From NCBI GenBank assembly GCA_000155695.1, contig DS990592.1, positions 496,001 to 560,000 of the forward strand: a stretch of DNA of 64,000 nt, in the 5' to 3' direction. The position numbers were made by a program, and so were the translations under genes. Shown one piece after another: positions 24,646 to 34,462 of this stretch (position 1 is the stretch's first letter; each line of letters opens with the position of its first letter). The notes under the pieces were generated by a model. The model did not search any database. It saw only the letters and a list, made by a program, of their open reading frames with translations, and was not told where the DNA came from. This stretch comes from Verrucomicrobiia bacterium DG1235 (GTDB lineage Bacteria > Verrucomicrobiota > Verrucomicrobiia > Opitutales > Opitutaceae).

Positions 24646-26325
24646 TCATATTCCGCTCCGATATTTCAAGATTCCAAGAAACATTTCACGCAGGACAACT
24701 GGACCTACACTCTTCATAGCGATGGCATTGTGGACTGCTTGCTCTAGGTCGTTGATTGCAAAGATGGCGTCTTCAATTTCTGGTCGATACCGATCTACGC
24801 TTTGAGAGTGGCTGAGAGGATTCATTACCCAGCTTAAGGCATGAATGATCTCGCTTTTAAGAAGCTCTGGAACAACGGGATTCTGGATAGGTCTAGGTTG
24901 GATCCAAATTTGTGCTCCTTTTGAATCGGAATGGCGACGTACTGGTGGAATCTGTTCCCATTTTGCACCTGCGAGAGCAGCCCAGAAATCTGATGCTGGA
25001 ATCTTTTTAGGATCGGAATGGTATTTTACTGGAAGACTGAGTTGATGACATGCCCACTTCAGTACCAATTCAAATTTCGTTCGTACATGCACTGCTGCTG
25101 CTTTTACATGACCGTCATGTAGGAAGTCTATTGCTTGTATCAAGTGATCTCGATCTTCACGTAGAATTGGCTGGTCGTAATTACCAACACGTTGAGTGAA
25201 AAGCTCCTGGTGGGCCCAGTCTCCGAGTTGTTGTTTGGCAATTTCGTACCACACTCGGTCATGCGTCAGTAGTAGGGTTTGCCAGTCTTTGAAGCCATCT
25301 GTTTTAAGAAGTTTCAGAAGTGGGAGGCGGTTTACCATGTCTAGGCTCAGTAGAACATCGTCGAGAACAAGTAGACGTGGATACGTGGAACCGTCTGCAC
25401 GTTTAGGCGGTATACTTTGCGACATACCAGCCATATATAGGCAGAGGCCTATTGCGGTAAGGCGGGCCTCGTTGAAAAACTCGGATGGATTGTCCAGTGA
25501 TTCGCCATCGCGATCTCTCATTCGTAGCTGAATACTGCCAAGGCTGAACTTGTTATGGTGTGAACTGGAGTTGTAATTTGCTCCGTGAGTCCACTTGATT
25601 TCTATACTCGTCCAAGGGTCGAATTCACGAAGGAAAGCATTCGCTTGAGCTTCAAGTTGCGGCAGGAAGCCTTCAAGCGAGGTGTTAAAGCTTTCGATTG
25701 AAGTAATGAGATTAGTAACAGCCTGATACCCATGTTGGTTTCTAATCGGCTTTTTATCTGCAGCATCGATGATCTTGGCCCATGCTTGACCGAAGGTTTC
25801 TGTTCCTGTGCCTCTCAGGCACCCTGGGATGATTTCTTCGACTAATGGCTTGAAGATTGGAACATAGTCACCCCAACGCACTTCGCTTGCTCGCCAGACT
25901 ACACGATAGTCGAGCCAACCGCGCGATCGCGCCATATCCGTGAAATGAGGGTGTCCCCGATTTCTCTCCTTGAAGTTAGCATCGTCTTGTTTTCGTTCTT
26001 TTGGTATCCAGAAGAGTGGGTCAACAGTCGGGTCGTCGAAGACCAGTTTCATTTCGCGGTCGTCGCGTGGTGGTTCGATGTGTCGGTATTTGAATTCATC
26101 AAAGCCAATAGCACTTTTCCGAAAGTCGAGAAAGTCACGGAGCGATTTGCCCAAGGAGGATTTACCACTGCCATTCTCTCCGTAGAGCAGGAGGTTTTTC
26201 CCTTTGCCAGTAACTTGACCGTCGTTGTTGTGTTGAGCCAATCGGATTGTTATCGGATTCGGGAAGGCTCGATAGCCGCAGAGATGAATTGCAGCCAGCC
26301 TAAGAGTTGGAACCTTAGTACTCAT
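24646..26325 (-). CDS. SMC/RecF-like ATPase of the defence operon
   Basis: The 559-residue protein has Walker A GENGSGKSSL near residue 50, the family's ABC-type signature region (NEARLTAIGLCLYMAG), Walker B RLLVLDDVLLSLD and an H-loop LLLTHDRVWYE. Coiled coil between them is short, unlike true SMC proteins. The last 170 residues are a helical domain containing AAAVHVRTKFELVLKWAC and WVMNPLSHS, perhaps a nucleic-acid or nuclease-associated unit. The start overlaps the methyltransferase stop as ATGA (26322-26325), indicating coupling. Such ATPases often sense or load on DNA in restriction-like systems. Its role here is inferred from the operon. Confidence 0.82.
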   Translation of the reverse strand: MSTKVPTLRLAAIHLCGYRAFPNPITIRLAQHNNDGQVTGKGKNLLLYGENGSGKSSLGKSLRDFLDFRKSAIGFDEFKYRHIEPPRDDREMKLVFDDPTVDPLFWIPKERKQDDANFKERNRGHPHFTDMARSRGWLDYRVVWRASEVRWGDYVPIFKPLVEEIIPGCLRGTGTETFGQAWAKIIDAADKKPIRNQHGYQAVTNLITSIESFNTSLEGFLPQLEAQANAFLREFDPWTSIEIKWTHGANYNSSSHHNKFSLGSIQLRMRDRDGESLDNPSEFFNEARLTAIGLCLYMAGMSQSIPPKRADGSTYPRLLVLDDVLLSLDMVNRLPLLKLLKTDGFKDWQTLLLTHDRVWYEIAKQQLGDWAHQELFTQRVGNYDQPILREDRDHLIQAIDFLHDGHVKAAAVHVRTKFELVLKWACHQLSLPVKYHSDPKKIPASDFWAALAGAKWEQIPPVRRHSDSKGAQIWIQPRPIQNPVVPELLKSEIIHALSWVMNPLSHSQSVDRYRPEIEDAIFAINDLEQAVHNAIAMKSVGPVVLREMFLGILKYRSGI

Positions 26326-29300
26326 ACGTCAGCGGCGTCTTCATCTGTAATTGACAGGGAACCAAGATCGAAGAGTGCGGCACGCAAGCGACTCTTTATA
26401 TTATAGGCTGATTCCAAGATTGAGCGTATCTCTTGAAGATGATGAGAGTCGCGGATCGCTGTAATCGAGGGCAGTTGCGTTTCAATAACGAGGCGGCCGA
26501 AGTAAAGATTGTGGTTGTGGAGTTCTTCGGGCGTGTAAAGTTCACGAACCAAGGCATCGTTAACGCTTTCAAGAAACTCTATAAGTACTGAGTCTCGGGC
26601 GGTAGCGAGTTCAGATTGCTCTTGGAATAAACGCTGGAGGGCAATTACTAGATTAACAATATTTACAATTGGCCGTTGCTGTTCTACGGAGACGTCTGGG
26701 ATCTGCAGTTTTTTCCAATCGTCGGGGTAGAAATCGGTATTGCTTCGACGATTGGCACGGAGCAAATTACCAGCAAAATTTGAGTTCATAACACCGAGAA
26801 GATATTTAACTTCAAACCTTTCACTGGTAAACTCCAATTCCTCACGCTTTGGCAGATCTGGGCGTACTTTTTCGCTTATATACCGTGTTGTTTTCTTTAA
26901 CGAATTGTTCCGGACTCCGCTGAGGAAATGCCAAGGAACGAAGGAGATCAGAGTATGGTTGTGGAAAATTTGACGATCATCGTAATACGCTCGGTTGTTT
27001 CCACCTGCTACTCGTGCTGCAACAAGCTTCTGCGGTACTTCAAAGAGTTCTTCGAAAGTCGGCCTAGCAAGAAGTGCTGGTGAGCGTTCTGTACCCCATT
27101 CTAACCAATTATTGTGGGTTAAAACCCAACCTTTCGCTTCCTTTGCCTCCACATAGGGTTTGGGGTGTGATGAGTCCTTTCTGCTTGATACCAGATCGGA
27201 GGCTACAAAAAGACCCTTCGCTTTTTTTTCGTTACTATTGGGTCTACATCCATAGCTCACGTAACACACGTGTCCTATAGGCAAAGTGTCCACAGTGAAT
27301 TCGAGATTGTTACTGCTATCTGGGTAGAATAATTGATTTGTTCGGTTTCCTTGAAAAGAACTAGAGAGCTCTGTTGTGTTCCCAAAGACTTCATCATGAA
27401 TGCGGCGCTCTGGTTTCCATTTAGTACCCTCAGCACGTTGGAAGAAATAGATTATATTGTGAACAGCAGCGTCGAAGATTTTAACCTCGCCACAAAAATC
27501 AAGGCGGAGAATGCGTGCATGCTTGAGGAACCAGTTTTGAGGTTTTTGGGCATATTTAGACCGGCAGAAAGCGTCGGAAACGATCATTGTGCTAATACCC
27601 TCCGCTCGTAATAATTTGAAGCTCCGCTCCATAAAAGGGACGTACAAATCCCATTTCTCCCATAGTGTTTCATACTGTCCGCTTGCAAGGATTTGTTCGC
27701 GCTGGAAGCGATTCCAAGCACTCTGTTCGTCGGCACGAACATACGGCGGGTTGCCAATCGTAATATCGAATCCGTCTGCTACCGAGATACCAAACATCCA
27801 ATGTGGATCGAAGAATTCGGCGGTTAGCTGTGGATCGAAGGGGTCCCACTCTGCAAGATGATGGGCCTTTTTAGATATATCGGAATTCTCACTTGCGCCT
27901 AGACCATTAACGATCGTGTCTGATAACGTTAGCCGCAGGTTTTTGATTTTTTTCTGCAGGGCTAACTTTTGGTCGCGTCGTTGGATCGCAAAATGGCTGT
28001 GGTAGGCTTTCTCGATTTCTCGTTCGATTGGTTCGATCGAACTTTTGATGAAAAGGTCTGGTTCAGGAATTGGTAGGCCGATCAGGGAATTGGCTGCGAC
28101 AAATTTTGTTTCTAGGTTAGGCAGTGGCCGAATGCCGTGGTTGTCCTTTTTATTTCGGTTCGTCTTCTGGTCGCAGACGAGGGAGATGAAGAATCGAAGT
28201 TTTGTTATTTGGATGGCAATGGGCTGGATGTCCACGCCGTACAGGCAATTTTCGATGAGGTAGAGCTTTCGGCCATAGTCGTCGTTATTCTCTTCAAACG
28301 CTGCTTCGAGCGCTTCTCGCATAGGAGCGGAATCAAGCTTCGCAAGTTGAGTTTGTTTCCAGCCCTCGTTATCGCGGTCCAGTTTGCCGAGGATATACAC
28401 GAGCTTGTGGAGCACACCCATCGGGAAAGCTCCCGAACCGCAAGCGGGGTCGAGAATCTTTACCTGATCGATGGCCGCTATGAGTGTGTTTACTTGAGAA
28501 GTAGTGAATGTTGGCTCTTCGTCGGTATAAGAAAAAAGGTTATCCAGCCCCTTCTTTGCTTTTGATTCTAGCATGTCTGCTTTTTCAACGAGAACTCTGG
28601 CCAGATGAGCCTTGAGCGACTCATTCACCATGTAGTCTACGATCGTGCGAGGAGTGTAGAAGGAACCGGTTTGTTTTCGAGCAGTGGTCTTGGTTTCCTC
28701 GTTGTATGAAGCGAGAAGGTTTTCGAAGACCTTGCCGAGGAGTTCGGGATCGAGTGCGATTTCCTGATCAATAGGGGTGTTCTCGACAATAGTGAACTTG
28801 TAGCTGTTCAGAATAGTAATGAGGCCGGTGACTTGCTCGGTTTTACGCTTCTTGTCACCATAGGCCGAGGAAAGGTCGGCAGTCTCACCGCTATCGAAAA
28901 AGAGATGGTCGGGAACGTGGGGGCGCTTTTTGGCATTGCGCGAAAAACCATCGAGGTAGCGTTTCTTTTCGGAATCTCCCTCGGTGCGGTCAAGGCACTC
29001 GAAGAGACCGCCATTTAGAAACGGAATATCAGCGAAATGGGCGAGAGCTTCCTCGGTGCTTTCTAGGAAAAGCGACTCGTAGCGGTAGAGGTTATTGACG
29101 TCGTACGTTGCCTTGTTTTTCAAGAACCCTTCGTCCTTGGCGAATACGCGATAGGGCTTGCCCTTGCTGTCCTTCCCCATGCGCTGGTTGAGCGTGGCGA
29201 AGAAGAGGTTTTGAAGGATGCCCTGGTAGTAGGTTGAACTGGTTTCGCTCTCGGGATCGAAGCCTTTGAGGATTTTGTCGAGATCAGCTGTGTGAAAGAG

Positions 29301-30176
29301 TTTTTCTGGTATGAGGCCCTTTTCCTTAAGAAACCAGCAGAAGATGAGGCGTGTGAGCAGGCGTATGAGTCCGGTGGCTCGGCGTTTTTCATCGTCTGGT
29401 TCGAGGTCGGCGGGGAACTCAACTTGAGGGAGTGCCCAGAAATACCAATTGGAGAGTTCCTTGTAAAAGCGGTTGTTGAGCAGCTCGACGTTGAAAATTT
29501 GCTCCCACGCAGCGTGGATAGAATCGAAGTCATGGATTGGGAGTTTCTTCGGATGCTCGAGGTTATCGAAGGCGAAGGATTTGAGAATATCGAGGTGCCC
29601 GTGGTGGGGGTCCGTGAGTGAAATGTCGCGGATGATCGTGACCTTGCCAAGAACGTCCTTGAAAGTGTCACGATTGTTCTGACGGCGATTAATCACGGCA
29701 ATGGAAAGGACTGGCTGCTTTTCCTTGGAGTGCTTGATCAGGACCATGACCGGCATCGGGAACACGCGGTTGATTTGGCGGGCAATGTCTGTGAGCTTTC
29801 CGCGAGCGTAGCTGCCATTGACTGAAGACTTTCCATTTAGCTCGATTGCGAAAAAGAGATAGGAGCGAAGAAGACCAGACTTGATACCAGTCTGAGGGAA
29901 AGGCGATTTTTTGGCCGATAGTTCCTCATCAGTAAGTTGGAATAAAAGTTCGGCTGAGGTCCAATCGTCGAAGAGTGCCTTCTTCTTATCGAACTGTGCA
30001 TCCGGATTGCTTTGAGCGAGAAGATCGAGAAAGGCTTGAGGCTTGGAACCTTCGAGTTCTACGGTCTTGTCGCTACTGTAACCAAGGGTGGCTAGCAGGT
30101 CGAGTGCAGATTGTCTCAGTTTTTTGGGTACAAAGTTATTCAGACATGTCTGAATGTTCGTTTTTAGGTCGGGCAT
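26322..30176 (-). CDS. Eco57I/PglX-type N6-adenine DNA methyltransferase
   Basis: A 1284-residue protein with the gamma-class order: GSFYTPRTIVDYMV, AdoMet motif I KILDPACGSGAFPMG, LYGVDIQPIAIQITKLRF and catalytic motif IV GNPPYVRADEQS, followed by a TaqI-like specificity region. It would methylate adenine in a specific DNA sequence, as the modification arm of a restriction or exclusion system. The N-terminal 450 residues (LLRSYLFFAIELNGK, NWYFWALPQVEFP) match the BREX/PglX-like and type IIG companion region, but I see no clear PD-(D/E)XK catalytic motif. It starts 17 bp after the helicase gene and its stop overlaps the ATPase gene. Host defence methylation is the likely use. Confidence 0.88.
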   Translation of the reverse strand: MPDLKTNIQTCLNNFVPKKLRQSALDLLATLGYSSDKTVELEGSKPQAFLDLLAQSNPDAQFDKKKALFDDWTSAELLFQLTDEELSAKKSPFPQTGIKSGLLRSYLFFAIELNGKSSVNGSYARGKLTDIARQINRVFPMPVMVLIKHSKEKQPVLSIAVINRRQNNRDTFKDVLGKVTIIRDISLTDPHHGHLDILKSFAFDNLEHPKKLPIHDFDSIHAAWEQIFNVELLNNRFYKELSNWYFWALPQVEFPADLEPDDEKRRATGLIRLLTRLIFCWFLKEKGLIPEKLFHTADLDKILKGFDPESETSSTYYQGILQNLFFATLNQRMGKDSKGKPYRVFAKDEGFLKNKATYDVNNLYRYESLFLESTEEALAHFADIPFLNGGLFECLDRTEGDSEKKRYLDGFSRNAKKRPHVPDHLFFDSGETADLSSAYGDKKRKTEQVTGLITILNSYKFTIVENTPIDQEIALDPELLGKVFENLLASYNEETKTTARKQTGSFYTPRTIVDYMVNESLKAHLARVLVEKADMLESKAKKGLDNLFSYTDEEPTFTTSQVNTLIAAIDQVKILDPACGSGAFPMGVLHKLVYILGKLDRDNEGWKQTQLAKLDSAPMREALEAAFEENNDDYGRKLYLIENCLYGVDIQPIAIQITKLRFFISLVCDQKTNRNKKDNHGIRPLPNLETKFVAANSLIGLPIPEPDLFIKSSIEPIEREIEKAYHSHFAIQRRDQKLALQKKIKNLRLTLSDTIVNGLGASENSDISKKAHHLAEWDPFDPQLTAEFFDPHWMFGISVADGFDITIGNPPYVRADEQSAWNRFQREQILASGQYETLWEKWDLYVPFMERSFKLLRAEGISTMIVSDAFCRSKYAQKPQNWFLKHARILRLDFCGEVKIFDAAVHNIIYFFQRAEGTKWKPERRIHDEVFGNTTELSSSFQGNRTNQLFYPDSSNNLEFTVDTLPIGHVCYVSYGCRPNSNEKKAKGLFVASDLVSSRKDSSHPKPYVEAKEAKGWVLTHNNWLEWGTERSPALLARPTFEELFEVPQKLVAARVAGGNNRAYYDDRQIFHNHTLISFVPWHFLSGVRNNSLKKTTRYISEKVRPDLPKREELEFTSERFEVKYLLGVMNSNFAGNLLRANRRSNTDFYPDDWKKLQIPDVSVEQQRPIVNIVNLVIALQRLFQEQSELATARDSVLIEFLESVNDALVRELYTPEELHNHNLYFGRLVIETQLPSITAIRDSHHLQEIRSILESAYNIKSRLRAALFDLGSLSITDEDAADV

Positions 30177-30193
30177 GGGAAGATGAGTTTCGG

Positions 30194-33100
30194 CTAATTA
30201 TTGGCGATAACGAGCCAAGTGACTAATTCAAGGTCAGCGCTAGATGAAGGTGTGTCCTTAGAGGAAGGTAGTTTGCCGTCTCGACTAGAGAATAAAGTGC
30301 TTGCGGCTCGTTTGCCAAAGGTGGCTTTGATCGATTCGACCGCTCGTTCGAGGAGCAGGTTCTCGTGTTTCATGGTGGTTCCGTCGCCGGTGCGATCATC
30401 GAAGAGGTCACAGAGGCCATCGAGAGCGGTGCTTTGGCTGGCTGCCAGTGCTCGAAATACTTCCAGTGACTGCTTGGGTTGAGCGAATGTGAGGCGAACG
30501 TTTCCATCGTCGAGTACGTACACGAGGTAGTGTGGAGCGAGTGGGTTTACCTCTGTCGGTCGGCGGTCGTTTCGCTGGCGGAAACAGAATAGGATACCGG
30601 GTTGGGCTGCTGGGATCTTCGGATCAGGCGGGACAACTGCATAGAGGCCGAGTGGCGCCGTTTCGAGTGCTTCACGGTTCGATTCTAAGAAACGAAGGAG
30701 ATCGAGGCGGAAGTCAGCTAGTGAAAAGTCGGCGAGAGAGATCGTTTCCTCGTCGAGATCCTCAAGGTCGAGGATTTCGTTTTGGAGACGCTTGAGCTGT
30801 TTGTTTCGGTAATGGAGATCAGCCTCGATAAGGTCTTGGAACTGCTCGGAGTTGAGCAGGTTGTCTTCGCCGGATGCAGTCAGGTCAACAAGGGCCATGC
30901 GCGCCTCGACGCGGTGTTTTACGTTGAGGTAGGAATCGAGGTCTTTGGTCGGCCAGAAGTTTACGAGAGAGACACGTTTGTTACGGGAACCAATACGGTC
31001 GATTCTGCCGAAACGCTGGATGATTCGTACAGGATTCCAGTGGATGTCGTAGTTTATGAGCAGATCACAGTCTTGGAGGTTTTGTCCCTCGGATATGCAG
31101 TCTGTTGCGATGAGGAGATCAATTTCTTGGTCTTGGGGTAACTCTGGCTGGCGATCTCGACCTTTGGAACGCGGCGAAAAATTTGTAAGGATGTGCTCGA
31201 AATCGGATTTGCCTAAGGTCGTTCGATTTGCACCACCTCCAGATATCAGAGCGGCATGCGTGCCGTGCTTCTGGTGTAGCGGCTCGGCCAGGTTGTCCCA
31301 AAGATAGCGTGCTGTGTCGGAGAAAGCTGTGAAGACGATAACTTTACGAATGGATTCACCTTCTTTGTTTATTGATGGGTTCTCTAGCTTTTTGGATACA
31401 CGGTCTTTTAATCGCAGAAGCTTCGCGTCTCGATTTGGCGTAATGGGCTCAGCGTGATCTAAAAGGTACTGGAGCTGGTCACGGTCCTTGCTGATTGCGA
31501 GTTTCCAATCGGGAAGGTTTAGGTGCTCGAGGTTGATCTTGTGCTTCCCGCCGATTTTCAGATCTTCTGGATCGAAGTCTAGGTCGTCGAAATCCTCATC
31601 GCTCAGATTGGCGAAATCAAAAGCGGGGTTTTGGATTTTCGCTTTTTGGAAATTCTCGATCTTAGCTTTGAGATCGTCAATTTTCTGGATTGTGCGGGCC
31701 AAAGTGCTGCGAAAGGAATCAATAGAGCTTTCCAGCCGCTTGAGGAAGTTGACCTTCATCATTGAAATCAGGATACGCTCACGACCTTCTTGGGTGAAGT
31801 TGCCGATTCGTTGCGCGTATTGATCGAGTACTGACTGCGGTAGGTTTTTGCGAAGGTAAGAGCTTGGGTGGTACAGGCTCAGCGTGAGGCTGCTAATTTG
31901 GTCATCGAGCTGTTGGAAATTTAAGAACTGATTTTGAGCATCGATCTCTGGATACTCTGCTTGTGGTTTATCTCGATCGGGGAAACCGCCGAGTGTTGCT
32001 AGTTCCTTAGCGTAGTAACGCTTGATCTGAGCTCGAGAGCGAGCGATGGAGAGGCCATCAAGGAGCTTGAAGAAATCGCTGCCGAGTTGGTGGATAAGGT
32101 CACGGGTCTTGCGCTGCTCAGGCGGACGTTTCGTCCATGTGGTGAATTTGCTTTGAGCTTGGCGAGTAGTTTCTTTGACGCTCGGAACCCCAAGCTTATC
32201 CTGAAATGCTGCGTCGAATGCGGGGTTGCTTGATCGTGCGACATCGCCACCTGCAATGAGTGAAATCTGGTTTCGGATGTCAGCTATTTGATTGTTTACG
32301 GGTGTAGCTGAAAGGAGGAGGACTTTGGTTTTCAGTCCTGACTGAATGACGTCTTCCATGAGTCGCTCGTAGCGGCTTCGGCGACGTGATCCATCTTCCT
32401 TTTCTTTGCCTACGGCGTTGTTGCGGAAGTTGTGAGATTCATCGATGACGATGAGGCCGTAGTTTCCCCAGTTTTGGGTGGCGAGATTGATGTCCCCGGA
32501 CATGCCTCCTTCACGAGACAGATCGGTGTGGGAGAGAACGTCGAAGGCGAGGCTGTCGTCGAGTAGCGGGTTCAGTCGGCTGTTTGAGCGATAGACAGTC
32601 CAGTTTTGCCGCAGCTTCTTGGGACAGATCACGAGTACTCGTTCGTTACGTAGCTCGAAGTACTTGATCACTGCGAGTGCTTCGAATGTTTTTCCGAGAC
32701 CGACGCTATCGGCTAGGATACACCCGTTGTATTCGAGAATCTTATTGATTGCTCCTTTGACCCCGTCCTTCTGAAAGGAAAAGAGCATTTTCCAAATATT
32801 CGATTCGAGAAGAGTGGTTCTCTTGAGCGAATCATCGATACCTACCGTCCCCTCTAGTTCTTCACGGAAGACGTGGTAGAGGGTGAGATAGTAGATAAAC
32901 TCGGGAGAGTGGTTTGCGTAAAGGCGTTCGAGATACCGGAGAACCTCCGACTTAACATCCTTGGAAAGGGAGTCGTCATCCCAGACCTCTTCGAACCAGG
33001 CTCGCAGGTCATTTCGGTCGCGATCAGAGTCGACCACCAGATTTAACTCTATGTTGTTTCCTGACTGTCGTAGGCCGAGCCCGGGGACGGTGAAGTTCGA

Positions 33101-33511
33101 GCTGCCTAGGATCGCACTTGATGCGTTGAGGTTTTGGATATGATAGGCTTTTCCGTGAAGAAAGCCGGATTGGCGAATCGATCTAATTTCGACCATCCGT
33201 CGGATCCATTCCGCACAGGCCTTCGCAGCGGGGCGTTGCTTAAGTGAATGAGCTAGCTCTAGGCCATCCTCGGTGAGTTTGAAGTTTTTCTTGGAGTCTT
33301 TTTCCGAATCGATCTCAGAAATGAATGAAGGCTCACCAAATAGGAATCGGAGGCTTTCAGCTGACTCCAACTCCGATTTCAGAGCATCGTACGCGTTAAC
33401 GGTGAAATATGCAGAAACAAATGAAAGCTGCGTGCCTGGGACGATTTGTTCTCTGAGATATTCACCTACAGAGCCACGGCTGGGGCGGTTATCTCTCAGG
33501 CTACTGGACAT
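30194..33511 (-). CDS. PLD-nuclease/SNF2-helicase fusion
   Basis: The 1105-residue protein begins with a phospholipase-D-like nuclease module (residues 10-190) containing LHGKAYHI and GSSNFTVPGL, an HxK-type catalytic line. It continues as an SF2/SNF2 helicase: motif I ILADSVGLGKTFEALAVI, motif II VIDESHNF, motif III LLSATPVNN, motif V LLIATDCISEGQNLQ and motif VI IIQRFGRIDRIGS. It translocates on DNA and may cut it; it is the likely restriction effector since the methyltransferase lacks an evident nuclease. It is the first gene of the three-gene leftward operon. Family calls are firm. Only one HxK half-site is visible, so dimerisation would be required for PLD activity. Confidence 0.88.
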   Translation of the reverse strand: MSSSLRDNRPSRGSVGEYLREQIVPGTQLSFVSAYFTVNAYDALKSELESAESLRFLFGEPSFISEIDSEKDSKKNFKLTEDGLELAHSLKQRPAAKACAEWIRRMVEIRSIRQSGFLHGKAYHIQNLNASSAILGSSNFTVPGLGLRQSGNNIELNLVVDSDRDRNDLRAWFEEVWDDDSLSKDVKSEVLRYLERLYANHSPEFIYYLTLYHVFREELEGTVGIDDSLKRTTLLESNIWKMLFSFQKDGVKGAINKILEYNGCILADSVGLGKTFEALAVIKYFELRNERVLVICPKKLRQNWTVYRSNSRLNPLLDDSLAFDVLSHTDLSREGGMSGDINLATQNWGNYGLIVIDESHNFRNNAVGKEKEDGSRRRSRYERLMEDVIQSGLKTKVLLLSATPVNNQIADIRNQISLIAGGDVARSSNPAFDAAFQDKLGVPSVKETTRQAQSKFTTWTKRPPEQRKTRDLIHQLGSDFFKLLDGLSIARSRAQIKRYYAKELATLGGFPDRDKPQAEYPEIDAQNQFLNFQQLDDQISSLTLSLYHPSSYLRKNLPQSVLDQYAQRIGNFTQEGRERILISMMKVNFLKRLESSIDSFRSTLARTIQKIDDLKAKIENFQKAKIQNPAFDFANLSDEDFDDLDFDPEDLKIGGKHKINLEHLNLPDWKLAISKDRDQLQYLLDHAEPITPNRDAKLLRLKDRVSKKLENPSINKEGESIRKVIVFTAFSDTARYLWDNLAEPLHQKHGTHAALISGGGANRTTLGKSDFEHILTNFSPRSKGRDRQPELPQDQEIDLLIATDCISEGQNLQDCDLLINYDIHWNPVRIIQRFGRIDRIGSRNKRVSLVNFWPTKDLDSYLNVKHRVEARMALVDLTASGEDNLLNSEQFQDLIEADLHYRNKQLKRLQNEILDLEDLDEETISLADFSLADFRLDLLRFLESNREALETAPLGLYAVVPPDPKIPAAQPGILFCFRQRNDRRPTEVNPLAPHYLVYVLDDGNVRLTFAQPKQSLEVFRALAASQSTALDGLCDLFDDRTGDGTTMKHENLLLERAVESIKATFGKRAASTLFSSRDGKLPSSKDTPSSSADLELVTWLVIANN

Positions 33512-34077
33512 CGCTCGGGGTGGGGGAAATAGATGTTTGCTGTTTCACGCTCTGATTCACGCAATTATCTGTGTGGTAATTGTTTAAGGTATTCAAGAGA
33601 AGGCATACGAAGTCTTTCAAGTTGGTACAGCGGCGAACGCGTGGCGAGCTAAAGGTTTTTACTTAGGCGGGTTTTTCAATTAGTGAACGACGGGATTACT
33701 TCATCCAACCACTATTGGAGTGACCTTAGGGTGGAAACAGGAATCCGATCAATTTTTGTTGCCTCGATTTATCTCCCGAACCCTCGATCTATTTCACTTA
33801 TGAACCAATTTTCGAGTTCTAGTACTTCGATTCCAATGGAAGAGCCCCCCCTATGGGTCCTTCTTGGAGGGGGACGGATGCGGGGGGTGCTCACCCTCTG
33901 TTTCTCTCTTCATGGGGGTGACAAAATCACCTGTTACGTTTTGTCTTATGGCGTGGTCTATTGTAGTTTGTTGTTGATGGCAAAGGATAGGGAGTAGGAG
34001 CCAAAGATGTGGTCAGTTTTTTGAGAAGATTGTTGACGCTTGGTTGAATTATGTATTCAAGGACGTAGGACAGTGAC
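33512..34077. other. Intergenic stretch upstream of the defence operon
   Basis: I see no supported gene. The open frame 33683-33997 is not protein-like. The stretch should contain the promoter of the leftward helicase operon. A C/G-rich patch around 33845-33895 has no clear RNA fold. Confidence 0.5.
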
Positions 34078-34110
34078 AATAAAGCGGCGCCTCAGTCGCC
34101 GCGCTTTATG
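34078..34110. terminator. Terminator hairpin after the replication module
   Basis: AAAGCGGCG and CGCCGCGCTTT face each other across a short loop, with A/T-rich tails on both sides. It lies just beyond the stop of the leftward 34124-34462 gene and separates the replication operon from the defence operon. Confidence 0.7.
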
Positions 34111-34123
34111 TGTCACACTACTG

Positions 34124-34462
34124 TCATTTCGGTTTTGTCAGTTTTGTCATAGGTTTTGGCTCGAAGAGCGATAGCTGGTTTGGGTCTGACTTAGAGTTTC
34201 GCTTGGTACGCTTTTCAGCGCGGGGCTTGGTTAACTCCCACCCTTGGTGATCTACTCCTTTCCAAAGGCGTTTCTTTTTATCGAAATGAATAATTCCCAG
34301 CCTTGCTGCATAGTCGATCAATCGCCTAACGAATTCATCGTCATGAGCGATGAAACATGCGAACCCTGAGTTTTTAACGTCGTATTTCTTAGTTCCTCGA
34401 AAAGGGTGGTGACTACAAGGCGGCATTCTTCGCAGTGGATCGAGAACTTTAGTTCTTCTCAT
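34124..34462 (-). CDS. Small hypothetical protein linked to the replication gene
   Basis: A 112-residue, basic protein: MRRTKVLDPLRRMPPC, a central segment FIAHDDEFVRRLIDYAARLGIIHF with a winged-helix feel (DKKKRLWKGVDHQGWEL), and a Lys-rich tail. Its ATG overlaps the end of the prim-pol gene by 14 bp, so it is translated from the same message and may be an accessory DNA-binding factor. No known family is recognised. Confidence 0.6.
   Translation of the reverse strand: MRRTKVLDPLRRMPPCSHHPFRGTKKYDVKNSGFACFIAHDDEFVRRLIDYAARLGIIHFDKKKRLWKGVDHQGWELTKPRAEKRTKRNSKSDPNQLSLFEPKPMTKLTKPK

Noticed and set aside
24646-33511. Naming the defence operon as BREX, DISARM or a type I restriction system
   Set aside because: No PglZ, BrxL, DrmB, HsdS or HsdR-like set is seen; a profile search would be needed to name it.
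33683-33997. A 104-residue plus-strand frame upstream of the defence operon
   Set aside because: Composition is not protein-like, no ribosome binding site, and it lies in a region needed for the leftward promoter.
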